Assembly (NCBI GenBank): GCA_025450095.1
Contig: JANWID010000171.1
Span: 1 to 13,057 of the forward strand
Origin: Bacteroidia bacterium
Lineage (GTDB): Bacteria; Bacteroidota; Bacteroidia; AKYH767-A; OLB10
DNA length: 13,057 nt
Direction of reading: 5' to 3'
Notes under the pieces: generated by a model
The model's input: the letters and a program-made list of their open reading frames with translations, nothing else
The model's database searches: none
What the model was told of the DNA's origin: nothing
Made by a program: the position numbers and the translations under genes
Shown: positions 6,329-12,868 of the stretch, piece after piece
Layout: the number at the start of each line of letters is the position of its first letter
Numbering within the stretch: position 1 is the stretch's first letter

Positions 6329-7057
6329 CTACTTTTCATTCTTTTTCTTTTGCGGATCAGTATCTTTCTTATCCGTCGATTCTTCTTCCTTTTTCATTTT
6401 ACGGAAAGCGCCGCGAAGCAGGAAACTTTTCTTTGCTGCGGTAAGATTTTCCTCGAGGCTCTTGCTGGAAGTTTCAAGGTTTTGCATGGTGTTAGCGAAA
6501 TTATCTGCCATGGTAGTATCCACGAGCATTCTTGAAAGCACTCCATTCCCGTTGTTTACCTTGAATAGAATCATTGCCAGTTCAGAGCTGATAACTTCAG
6601 CATTCTCTACTGTATTCTGCAGGTTATCCAGAATTGCATCCATTTCAATCGGAGCCTGGGAACTGATGTAAGCGTTTTCTTTAATCGGAGGAAAATCACC
6701 GGATCCGGATGTTATGGTCACTACTTTGTCGCCCATAAGACCTTCCGTTCCTATTGTAGTTCTGGAATTCGTCCGGATGAAAGGCAGCTTTTCATTTTCA
6801 ATCATCAGTTGCACCATCACAGTTGTATCACTCAATAGTACGATATCACTGACTGTTCCTATAGTGATGCCGTTGAAACGCACATTATTTCCTACCTGCA
6901 ATCCACCCACATTGGTGAAAATAGTTTTAACGGTTGTGGTAGCTCCGAAGAGGTTTTGCTGCCTTCCAACAAAAAAGATTAACACAACCAGGAGGAGACA
7001 TCCGAAAGCTACAAGGATACCTACCCGCAAAGCGTATTTTGAACTATGGTCGCTCAT
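6329..7057 (-). CDS. mlaD: MlaD-like MCE-domain protein
   Basis: A 242-residue substrate-binding subunit of an MlaFED-type ABC system for phospholipid movement between the membranes. It has one N-terminal transmembrane anchor (about 9-30), a single MCE domain (about 40-117) with GGLQVGNNVRFNGITIGTV and GLMGDKVVTI, then a helical periplasmic region and a lysine-rich tail (about 220-242). In known MlaD proteins the MCE domains form a hexameric ring with a central lipid channel. It is last in mlaE-mlaF-mlaD: its ATG follows the mlaF stop with one base between, indicating translational coupling. No mlaC or mlaB gene adjoins, which is usual in Bacteroidota. A start at 7057 puts the anchor at the expected distance. 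Confidence 0.92.
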   Translation of the reverse strand: MSDHSSKYALRVGILVAFGCLLLVVLIFFVGRQQNLFGATTTVKTIFTNVGGLQVGNNVRFNGITIGTVSDIVLLSDTTVMVQLMIENEKLPFIRTNSRTTIGTEGLMGDKVVTITSGSGDFPPIKENAYISSQAPIEMDAILDNLQNTVENAEVISSELAMILFKVNNGNGVLSRMLVDTTMADNFANTMQNLETSSKSLEENLTAAKKSFLLRGAFRKMKKEEESTDKKDTDPQKKKNEK

Positions 7058-7058
7058 T

Positions 7059-7811
7059 TTATTCGTTATAAAAAAAAGTTTTAATAAACGGATCGTCCGA
7101 TTCCATCAAATCATCATACGTCCCTTCTTTGAATATTTTACCATCTTTTAGCATCAGGATCCGGTCTGAATAATCATTTGCGAATTTCATATCATGCGTA
7201 ATGATTATGGAGCTGGTATTGAATTTTTCTCTTACTTTCATAACAAGTTCGCCAATTTCCGCAGAGGTAATCGGATCAAGACCGGTAGTGGGTTCGTCAT
7301 ATAGGATAACTTCCGGTTCCAGGATCAGGGTGCGGGCAAGTCCAATTCGTTTTTTCATTCCACCGGATAATTCGGATGGCATTTTATCAATCGATTGTTC
7401 AAGACCAACATCAGTGAGTGCATTCATAATCCGATCATCAATTTCAGATTTTTTCAGCTTTCGCTGATGACGTACTAATGGGAATTCAAGATTTTCACGA
7501 ACCGTCATGCTGTCATATAAAGCTGCGCCCTGGAAAAGAAAACCGATTTTTTTGCGAACCTGGTTTAGTTTTTTGGAGCTGGAATGGGTGATATCGGTGC
7601 CCAATGCATTAATGCTACCCTGGTCAGGAGTTATCAGGTTGACAATACACTTTATCAGCACTGATTTCCCTGTACCCGACTTGCCAAGGACAACCAGGTT
7701 TTCTTTTTTGTGTAATGTGAGATCAACTCCATTCAATACTTTATTTCGTCCGAAAGATTTACTCAGTCCGTTAACCGAAATAACTGTTTCTCCATTTGTT
7801 AATTCCTTCAT
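7059..7811 (-). CDS. mlaF: MlaF-like ABC transporter ATPase
   Basis: A 250-residue cytoplasmic ATPase that powers the MlaFED lipid transporter. Complete ABC motifs are Walker A GKSGTGKS (43-50), Q-loop Q94 in FLFQGAALYD, signature LSGGM (148-152), Walker B VILYDEP (168-174) followed by TTGLDP, and H-loop H206. FQGAALYDSMTV and LSGGMKKRIGLAR are typical of the MlaF branch rather than of other ABC importers. It lies 3 bp after mlaE and 1 bp before mlaD, so it is co-transcribed and probably translationally coupled to both. The length is normal and no residues are missing. Confidence 0.95.
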   Translation of the reverse strand: MKELTNGETVISVNGLSKSFGRNKVLNGVDLTLHKKENLVVLGKSGTGKSVLIKCIVNLITPDQGSINALGTDITHSSSKKLNQVRKKIGFLFQGAALYDSMTVRENLEFPLVRHQRKLKKSEIDDRIMNALTDVGLEQSIDKMPSELSGGMKKRIGLARTLILEPEVILYDEPTTGLDPITSAEIGELVMKVREKFNTSSIIITHDMKFANDYSDRILMLKDGKIFKEGTYDDLMESDDPFIKTFFYNE

Positions 7812-7814
7812 AAC

Positions 7815-8624
7815 TCAGACAATTAAATTAGTCAACTGTACTGCTATCACATCAATAATAAAAACCATCAATGATGCTGATATAACCGCTTCATTAGATG
7901 CTGTTCCCACACTTTCGGTGCCGCGACTTGCATTGAATCCTTTATAACAACCAATTACACCGATGAAAAATCCAAACACCACCGATTTAATTGTAGCCGG
8001 AATCACATCGGAAAATCTTACCGAACTCATTGCCTGGTTAACGAATAAAATCAGGGAAACATCTCCATCAATATTCGCAGCCAGGAATGAACCGATTAAT
8101 CCGGTGAAGTCAGCGCACAACACCAGTATGGGCAGCATGATGGATGATGCAAGCACACGGGTTACTACAAGGTATTTATATGGATTAGAACCGGAAACTT
8201 CCATTGCTTCAATTTGCTCTGAAACTTTCATGGATCCAAGTTCAGCTCCGATACCGGAGCCTACTTTTCCGGCGCATATCAAAGCCGTTATAACCGGTCC
8301 GATCTCACGGATAATGGAAATGGAAACCATTTGCGGCAACCAGGCCTCTGCGCCAAAATCTTCAAGCGTTGGCCTTGATTGCAGGGTGAGTACCATTCCC
8401 ATTATAAAACCAGTTGTTATCACCAACCCGAATGAACGGTTACCGATAAAAAAGGTTTGTCGCATAAATTCAGCTCCCTCAAAAGGGAAATTGAAAACCT
8501 CTTTGAAAAATCTCGAGACGAAAATTGTGAATTCTCCCAGATCACTAATAGTTCCGGATATTCTGTTTGTGATCCAGCTTCGCGAATTTTCAAGATCTGA
8601 AATAGAATAACCCTTTGGAATCAT
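7815..8624 (-). CDS. mlaE: MlaE-like permease
   Basis: A 269-residue inner-membrane permease of the MlaE (DUF140) family that carries the MlaD ring and binds MlaF. Family hallmarks are REIGPVITALICAGKVGSGIGAE in the middle (about 106-128) followed by GSMKVSEQIEAMEV, plus several hydrophobic helices on either side ending QLTNLIV. An N-terminal amphipathic part precedes the first membrane segment, as in the family. I prefer the ATG at 8624; a TTG two codons upstream (8630) is the only other nearby start. It is first in mlaE-mlaF-mlaD and divergent from the YtxH operon. No convincing promoter was found upstream. Confidence 0.93.
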   Translation of the reverse strand: MIPKGYSISDLENSRSWITNRISGTISDLGEFTIFVSRFFKEVFNFPFEGAEFMRQTFFIGNRSFGLVITTGFIMGMVLTLQSRPTLEDFGAEAWLPQMVSISIIREIGPVITALICAGKVGSGIGAELGSMKVSEQIEAMEVSGSNPYKYLVVTRVLASSIMLPILVLCADFTGLIGSFLAANIDGDVSLILFVNQAMSSVRFSDVIPATIKSVVFGFFIGVIGCYKGFNASRGTESVGTASNEAVISASLMVFIIDVIAVQLTNLIV

Positions 8625-8730
8625 TTTCAACTGTTGTATGCATCGCCATTATTAAAAAAATCATGCCGTGCAGAAGAAAAGGAGGCACTCAGACAAAAGA
8701 GGGATTAATCCTGCTGTAACTTAAATTCCC

Positions 8731-8740
8731 CCACATGTGG
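8731..8740. promoter_or_regulatory. CCACATGTGG palindrome, possible regulator site
   Basis: A perfect 10-bp palindrome in a GC-richer island of the divergent region. Enhancer-binding proteins for sigma-54 bind palindromes upstream of the promoter, so it is a candidate activator site. It could equally act on mlaE. I saw no copy near the other three predicted sigma-54 promoters, which weakens the case. Confidence 0.3.
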
Positions 8741-8910
8741 AAAAATATGCATAGTATGTTATGAATATTTAAAGAATAAACTTAAAATATTGATGTACGG
8801 GTGTAAAATTTAAATGTAACTAAAAATATTTAGAGTAAAAACTACAACAACTGCGGAAAATAAATACACTGAATTACGAAATCATAATTACAAAAAACAA
8901 TTTTCATTAT

Positions 8911-8926
8911 TGGATTGAAATTTGCA
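8911..8926 (+). promoter_or_regulatory. predicted sigma-54 (-24/-12) promoter for the YtxH operon
   Basis: The sequence is TGGATT-GAAAT-TTGCA, with GG at 8912-8913 and GC at 8924-8925 at exact 12-bp offset, plus a full TTGCA in the -12 half. The predicted start is near 8937, giving a leader of about 36 nt before the ATG at 8973. Confidence 0.55.
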
Positions 8927-8972
8927 ATTCCTGAAATAACTCATTATAAATTCACTTAAAAAATTTAAAATT

Positions 8973-9257
8973 ATGTCAGAACAATCAAAAATCGTTACTG
9001 CTCTTCTGGTAGGAGCAGCCGCAGGAGCCGTTTTAGGATTGTTGTTTGCCCCGGACAAAGGCAGCAACATACGGAATAAGATAATGCAATTCGGAAAAGA
9101 GACCGGGGATGAACTAGGTTCATATGTAGATGAAGGAATCAGCTATGCGAAACGTAAGTACGATGAAGTCAAATCAAAAACAAGCGGATTGGCCGACGAA
9201 GTTCAAAACAAAGCAGATGATCTGAGTCGCAGAACTGAAAAACCGAGAGTGAGCTAA
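8973..9257 (+). CDS. YtxH-like small membrane protein
   Basis: A 94-residue protein with one glycine/alanine-rich transmembrane helix near the N-terminus (about 7-25, ending LLFAPDKG) followed by a charged helical tail (RNKIMQF... to ...DDLSRRTEK). This is the YtxH domain pattern, known from Bacillus general-stress proteins and widespread in Bacteroidota. Function is not established; it probably sits in the inner membrane with the amphipathic tail in the cytoplasm. It is first in a four-gene plus-strand unit, 57 bp before the holin-X-like gene, and preceded by a sigma-54-type promoter, so stress- or growth-phase-controlled expression is likely by inference. Confidence 0.85.
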   Translation: MSEQSKIVTALLVGAAAGAVLGLLFAPDKGSNIRNKIMQFGKETGDELGSYVDEGISYAKRKYDEVKSKTSGLADEVQNKADDLSRRTEKPRVS

Positions 9258-9314
9258 TTCATTTGGGAATCAGAACAAGATAAGAATCAATTTTAGATCT
9301 TAAAAAAAAGCAAC

Positions 9315-9665
9315 ATGGAAAACAGCAGTGGCATCAACCTTCATAAATTAACTGATAATATCAGGGAATATATTGAAACACGAATCGATATCATTAAGCT
9401 TGAAACCGCCGAGTCCGGTGCATCTGCTGTTTCTTCCATGATGTCATGGTTAATTATCCTGCTCATTGGATTTCTGGTTGTACTTATGTTAACTGTTGGC
9501 ATGGCAATCGGCATCGGCTATCTCATGGAAAATTTTGCAGTAGGATTCTTCATTGTCACGGCGTTTTATCTTGTGGTAGGTTTGCTGATGTACAACTATC
9601 GGGAAAAATGGCTCCGAAAGCCATTTATCAACGTTATTGTTAAAAATATATATCATCATGAATAA
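9315..9665 (+). CDS. holin-X/YqjE-like membrane protein
   Basis: A 116-residue protein with an N-terminal amphipathic helix (LTDNIREYIETRIDIIKLETAE, about 12-33 in two parts) and two strong transmembrane segments (about 44-67 and 75-95), then a basic tail. This is the pattern of the 'phage holin family' / putative holin-X (YqjE-like) proteins. Despite the name these are usually chromosomal housekeeping or stress proteins, often next to YtxH genes. No phage genes lie nearby, so lysis is not implied. Its stop codon overlaps the next gene's start by 8 bp, indicating translational coupling. Confidence 0.8.
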   Translation: MENSSGINLHKLTDNIREYIETRIDIIKLETAESGASAVSSMMSWLIILLIGFLVVLMLTVGMAIGIGYLMENFAVGFFIVTAFYLVVGLLMYNYREKWLRKPFINVIVKNIYHHE

Positions 9666-10104
9666 GTATAAATCCATCGATGAATTGCGTTCAGCAAAAG
9701 GAAGGCTTTATTTCCGGAAAGAAGAACTGGAAGCTGAGATAAAAAATAATTTTGCATCACTGAAACATTCACTGACTCCTTCAGGAATTATTGGAAATTT
9801 CATGACAGCAAAAAATTCTCATGCTGCTGAAAACACCCAGGGTCCGGGTATGCTGAATAACGTTGCTGCAACTGCAATGGATATCCTGGTCAATGATATT
9901 TTTCTGCGGCGTAAATCATATTTTAAACGCTTTTTCATGTCGTACCTTATACGTATTGTCGGACCTACTCTGATGCATACTGCTGGTCCATTGATTAATA
10001 AGCTGGCCAAAAAAACAGGAATCATGAATTATTTCGGAGTCAAGCATTCCAATAACGGGCACCCGGTCCATGACGAGCCAGTTTACACTCATGGAGTAGG
10101 TTAA
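9658..10104 (+). CDS. small protein of unknown function in the YtxH operon
   Basis: A 148-residue protein. The ATG at 9658 is preferred over an in-frame TTG at 9637, because it overlaps the upstream stop in the usual coupled way. A charged N-terminal helix (about 5-35) is followed by a flexible middle, a hydrophobic/amphipathic stretch (about 83-112, FMSYLIRIVGPTLMHTAGPLI) that may associate with the membrane, and a His/Gly-rich tail (KHSNNGHPVHDEP). No family or catalytic motif is recognised. Being third behind YtxH and holin-X genes, it probably works at the inner membrane with them; that is inference from context. Confidence 0.75.
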   Translation: MNKYKSIDELRSAKGRLYFRKEELEAEIKNNFASLKHSLTPSGIIGNFMTAKNSHAAENTQGPGMLNNVAATAMDILVNDIFLRRKSYFKRFFMSYLIRIVGPTLMHTAGPLINKLAKKTGIMNYFGVKHSNNGHPVHDEPVYTHGVG

Positions 10105-10121
10105 CTTTAAGAACTTTGAAT

Positions 10122-10454
10122 ATGTCTAGAAAACCAGTTGAAATAACGCCGATGAAAACGTTGTCGGAATGTGTTAATAGTCTTGTTGAACAAGGTTATG
10201 GTGAAAGTTTTCGTGTAAAAAATAAAATGCTTTTTGGAGATCAGAACAAGAAATCCTATCCACCCGACAAAGTGCATATTGCAAATTTTTACCGTTTTGA
10301 AGGTGATTCCGATCCGGGAGATAATGCAATCCTGTACGCTATTGAAACCGATGACGGCACATATGGCGTGCTGGTTGATGCTTATGGATCTGCAGCTGAT
10401 GCCGGTGTATCGGAATTTATACGGCAGGTTAGTGATATCAATAAGATGATGTGA
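10122..10454 (+). CDS. conserved small soluble protein, last in the YtxH operon
   Basis: A 110-residue soluble protein, from the ATG at 10122 rather than the in-frame TTG at 10116. It belongs to a small Bacteroidota family recognised by a 'YRFEGDSDPGDNAILYAIETDDGTYGVLVDAYG' signature (about residues 56-88, with fixed FEG, SDPGD and GVLVDAYG elements). From memory, members are sometimes labelled phosphoribosylpyrophosphate synthetase. The size and lack of a PRPP-binding loop make that label almost certainly wrong. No signal peptide or membrane segment is seen. It lies 17 bp after the previous gene and converges on the outer-membrane protein gene across a GGCAGT-type repeat. Function unknown. 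Confidence 0.78.
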   Translation: MSRKPVEITPMKTLSECVNSLVEQGYGESFRVKNKMLFGDQNKKSYPPDKVHIANFYRFEGDSDPGDNAILYAIETDDGTYGVLVDAYGSAADAGVSEFIRQVSDINKMM

Positions 10455-10466
10455 TTTTTACTACTA

Positions 10467-10560
10467 GTTGGCAGCTGGCAGTAAGCAGCCTGCAGTAGGC
10501 AGCATGTATACTATTTATCAACTTTGCCCTTTGTCTGCTTACTGGCGACTTCGGGCTGCC
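10467..10560. repeat. imperfect inverted repeat, GGCAGT family, at a convergent junction
   Basis: CAGTAAGCAG (10479-10488) pairs perfectly with CTGCTTACTG (10535-10544), and GGCAG (10470-10474) pairs with CTGCC (10556-10560). A nested hairpin GCCT-N5-AGGC lies at 10488-10500. The words match those of the element at 6194-6326. It lies between the stop codons of the YtxH operon and the outer-membrane protein gene and may terminate both. Confidence 0.7.
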
Positions 10561-10567
10561 GGCTTTT

Positions 10568-12415
10568 CTATTGAAACGATGCCACATCAGGTTTCGTAAT
10601 TTCAAAATCATGAAACCTGAAATCTTTCAGCTTAACAGGATCGAAACGCAGGTCGGCACTGGAACCGGGAAGAATCGGGTACCAGGCAATTGTTATCTGG
10701 AAAGTATCCATTACCAGCAGTTCATTTTTAATCAGCAGTCCGAATCCATAACTTTGATAAATTTTCGAATCCAGGATTGAACTGTTATAATCGCCCATCA
10801 TTCCGATTCCGGCAAGCAAAATAGGAGCAAACCTGAATCCGAGAATTTCGTACGGGGTATAAAATACAGCCTGTGTCGATATGGATAAGCGACTTGTTCC
10901 ATAAGGCAAATTGCTTTTGTAACCGGGAAGTCCGTCATCTGCATTCATGTATATTCTTTCATTGAATTTCCGGTCGATGCCATAGTCCAGGTTGAGCGAT
11001 GTAAAATTCCGGATCCGCCATCTATGCGCCTGGTATAAAGGAGTGAGATAAATTAAAGAAGAACTAACTAATCCCTGGGCCAGATGATATTTATTTGCAT
11101 AACTACTGTATCCAAGGCTAAGATAAAAATAACCCAGGTCAGGAAAGTATGTTCCAATTGCACCTTCAGCACCAAAATAATATCGCACTTGTTGTGGTGT
11201 ATTTTCAAAACCCGCGGTAAGAGTCACTTTTCGTCCATCAGGAACATCTTCGGCTTCACCGAACTTAAAGATGTACCGGTCCTTGACATACTTCCGGGAT
11301 GAAAGACTGATACTTCCCAGGACCAGATCTGTGGGCGCAAAATAATAATCGATAACAGCATCATTTGTATTATCAAAATCATATCGCATACGCGCATACC
11401 GTAAGGCAGTAACCAACCGGGTACTGCGTTCTTCGTCGGTATTCCCTTTCAGGAGTTTCCAGCTAATCCCTGACCATCCATCAATGACGAATGACCGGTA
11501 TTGATAATCAAAATAAACAGTGTCATCCTGAAGTCGGGTGGAATCGGAAGCGGACCTGGAATATAAATCGAGCCCTCCGGCTATTCGCGTCAGCGGGCTG
11601 TAAAACGGCCTGTTTACACTCAGGCCCCGGACGTTATTCACATCGGATGTGCCGAAGTATACGACCGGGGAAATATATGTACTTCCCAGTGTGGGAATAC
11701 GATAAATTGCATCTACAATCAGTGTGGAAGCTTCCTTAAGTTTGTCGGTAAACCGGATATCAACCTCATGCCCTAATCCTGCGATATTTGTTTCTTCTAC
11801 TCTGTAACTGGCCTTACTGGTGGATGCGGTAATAAATGGACGAAGCGTCCAGTAATCCTGGGTAAGAAGTACTATATCGACGGTATCTTTGGTTCCGGGA
11901 ATTTCCTTTACGGTGATTCTCGCATCGCGGATAAAGCCGGTGCTTCGCAATAATCGTTCTGATTCGGCAATTTTTAATGGATCGAGATATTCATTTTCAT
12001 CAAAAAGCAGCCGGTCCCTAATGGTCGATCGTCGGGTGAGCGGGTGGGTCGAATTGCCTACTTTCTGAATTACGCTATGTGGTACCCTCGTGGAATCATT
12101 CATGCTTGTACCAAATGGTTCCAGGGATCGGATATAAATTTTCCGGATCACTTTACCGGAATAATGTTCAATCGGAAAGGTTGCAGCCTTTTTTTTCCGT
12201 GGTACCTTACTAACGGTAACCGGTGGATTAAAAATACTTTTATAAACTACGTAAAGTAATTTATGGCTCTTTGCATAATGATATAATTTTTTGTAAAACT
12301 CCGCAGTGTCGGAAACTGTTTCGAAATCATCGAGGGGTTCAGAAATAATTTGCCCCTTAGCGGGAAGAGCTGTAATAATCAAAATCAGCACCAATATAAT
12401 CTGCCGGCTTTTCAT
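10568..12415 (-). CDS. POTRA/beta-barrel outer-membrane protein (BamA/TamA-like)
   Basis: A 615-residue exported protein. A signal peptide (MKSRQIILVLILIITALPAKGQ) is followed by a polar linker with a basic patch (PRKKK, 72-76), a POTRA-like module (about 87-186: GKVIRKIYIRSLEPFG ... ESERLLRSTGFIRDARITVKE ... DTVDIVLLTQDYW), then a long region of alternating aromatic and polar residues typical of a beta-barrel, opening with NIAGLGHEVDIRF (210-222). It has one POTRA-like module rather than the five of BamA and is shorter, so it is an Omp85/TamA-type relative, not BamA itself. The last residue is Gln, preceded by Phe, so the classic C-terminal aromatic is offset by one. It may insert or export envelope proteins or lipids; the substrate is unknown. 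It is a single gene, convergent with the YtxH operon. Confidence 0.82.
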   Translation of the reverse strand: MKSRQIILVLILIITALPAKGQIISEPLDDFETVSDTAEFYKKLYHYAKSHKLLYVVYKSIFNPPVTVSKVPRKKKAATFPIEHYSGKVIRKIYIRSLEPFGTSMNDSTRVPHSVIQKVGNSTHPLTRRSTIRDRLLFDENEYLDPLKIAESERLLRSTGFIRDARITVKEIPGTKDTVDIVLLTQDYWTLRPFITASTSKASYRVEETNIAGLGHEVDIRFTDKLKEASTLIVDAIYRIPTLGSTYISPVVYFGTSDVNNVRGLSVNRPFYSPLTRIAGGLDLYSRSASDSTRLQDDTVYFDYQYRSFVIDGWSGISWKLLKGNTDEERSTRLVTALRYARMRYDFDNTNDAVIDYYFAPTDLVLGSISLSSRKYVKDRYIFKFGEAEDVPDGRKVTLTAGFENTPQQVRYYFGAEGAIGTYFPDLGYFYLSLGYSSYANKYHLAQGLVSSSLIYLTPLYQAHRWRIRNFTSLNLDYGIDRKFNERIYMNADDGLPGYKSNLPYGTSRLSISTQAVFYTPYEILGFRFAPILLAGIGMMGDYNSSILDSKIYQSYGFGLLIKNELLVMDTFQITIAWYPILPGSSADLRFDPVKLKDFRFHDFEITKPDVASFQ

Positions 12416-12450
12416 GTATTCCTGGCTTGATCTTGCTGCTCATTATGCTT

Positions 12451-12488
12451 AAAGACCCCGGATAACTTCATTCGTATCCAGGGTCTTT
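12451..12488 (-). terminator. strong hairpin, possible terminator or leader structure
   Basis: AAAGACCC-C-GGAT pairs with ATCC-A-GGGTCTTT around a 12-nt loop, a stem of 12 pairs with one mismatch. It lies between the DUF5670 gene and the outer-membrane protein gene on the minus strand, about 36 bp before the latter's ATG. Only a short T run follows, so it may be a weak terminator of the upstream gene or part of the downstream leader. Confidence 0.5.
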
Positions 12489-12493
12489 AGCAG

Positions 12494-12511
12494 GCATCCT
12501 GGTCAGGATGC
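12494..12511. repeat. short perfect hairpin next to the 12451 hairpin
   Basis: GCATCCTG-GT-CAGGATGC is a perfect inverted repeat, realistically a 7-bp stem with a 4-nt loop, 5 bp from the larger hairpin. The two probably act as one structured unit between the DUF5670 gene and the outer-membrane protein gene. Confidence 0.5.
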
Positions 12512-12597
12512 AATTCCATCAAATATTTCAGTTGATTCGTTAATCAATTTCGACATATTACATAATATTAAATTGTGTAGCGGCATAATGCTATGTG

Positions 12598-12750
12598 TCA
12601 AACTTTTTCACCCCGGATCAACCTTAGTAAAATAGATATTACAGCTATTACCAGCAGAATATGAAAGATGCCGCCGATACTGTAAGCGAAGAAACCAATA
12701 GCCCAGGCTATAACGAGCACCACTGCTATCAGATAAAGTAAATTTCCCAT
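12598..12750 (-). CDS. DUF5670 / lmo0937-family small membrane protein
   Basis: A 50-residue protein beginning MGNLLYLIAVVLVIAWAIGF and ending LLRLIRGEKV. Two hydrophobic helices (about 4-22 and 28-42) are joined by a short turn (YSIGG) and followed by a basic end (RLIRG). This is the typical pattern of the lmo0937/DUF5670 family of tiny inner-membrane proteins, often seen near stress genes and of unknown function. The ATG at 12750 is the only plausible start and the frame is open to TGA at 12600-12598. Two candidate promoters lie upstream, a sigma-54-type (12780-12796) and a Bacteroidota housekeeping-type (12815-12845). Two hairpins follow before the outer-membrane protein gene. Confidence 0.85.
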   Translation of the reverse strand: MGNLLYLIAVVLVIAWAIGFFAYSIGGIFHILLVIAVISILLRLIRGEKV

Positions 12751-12779
12751 GGTTTAAATAATTTTGTTTAATACCTGTT

Positions 12780-12796
12780 ATGCTATAATCATTCCA
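12780..12796 (-). promoter_or_regulatory. predicted sigma-54 (-24/-12) promoter for the DUF5670 gene
   Basis: The minus strand reads TGGAAT-GATTA-TAGCA, with GG at 12795-12794 and GC at 12783-12782, the 12-bp offset of sigma-54 promoters. The -12 half is imperfect (TAGC for TTGC). The predicted start is near 12770, about 20 nt before the ATG. Confidence 0.42.
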
Positions 12797-12814
12797 GACC
12801 AGAAAAACACAATA

Positions 12815-12845
12815 TCAATATATAATAATAACATATATGCCCAAA
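12815..12845 (-). promoter_or_regulatory. possible Bacteroidota housekeeping promoter upstream of the DUF5670 gene
   Basis: The minus strand has TTTG (12845-12842), 19 bp, then TATATTGA (12822-12815), close to the Bacteroidota consensus TTTG and TAnnTTTG. It lies in A/T-rich sequence where chance matches are common. It would act with or instead of the sigma-54-type site. Confidence 0.3.
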
Positions 12846-12868
12846 TAGTGAAAGGAATTCCACAGTAA

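Larger units (their letters stand above)
8631..8972. other. divergent intergenic region between mlaE and the YtxH operon
   Basis: This 342-bp A/T-rich region has no open frame of note. It holds the sigma-54-like promoter at 8911-8926 for the plus-strand operon and a perfect palindrome CCACATGTGG at 8731-8740, about 170 bp upstream of that promoter and about 110 bp upstream of mlaE. The palindrome is a possible activator or repressor site. Nothing else was recognised. Confidence 0.6.

Noticed and set aside
9315..9665. The holin-family gene as a sign of a prophage
   Set aside because: No other phage genes, integrase or attachment site is visible. The holin-X/YqjE group is commonly chromosomal and adjoins YtxH here.
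10122..10454. Annotation as phosphoribosylpyrophosphate synthetase
   Set aside because: The protein is only 110 residues and lacks the PRPP-binding and catalytic regions of that enzyme. The name appears to be an inherited error.
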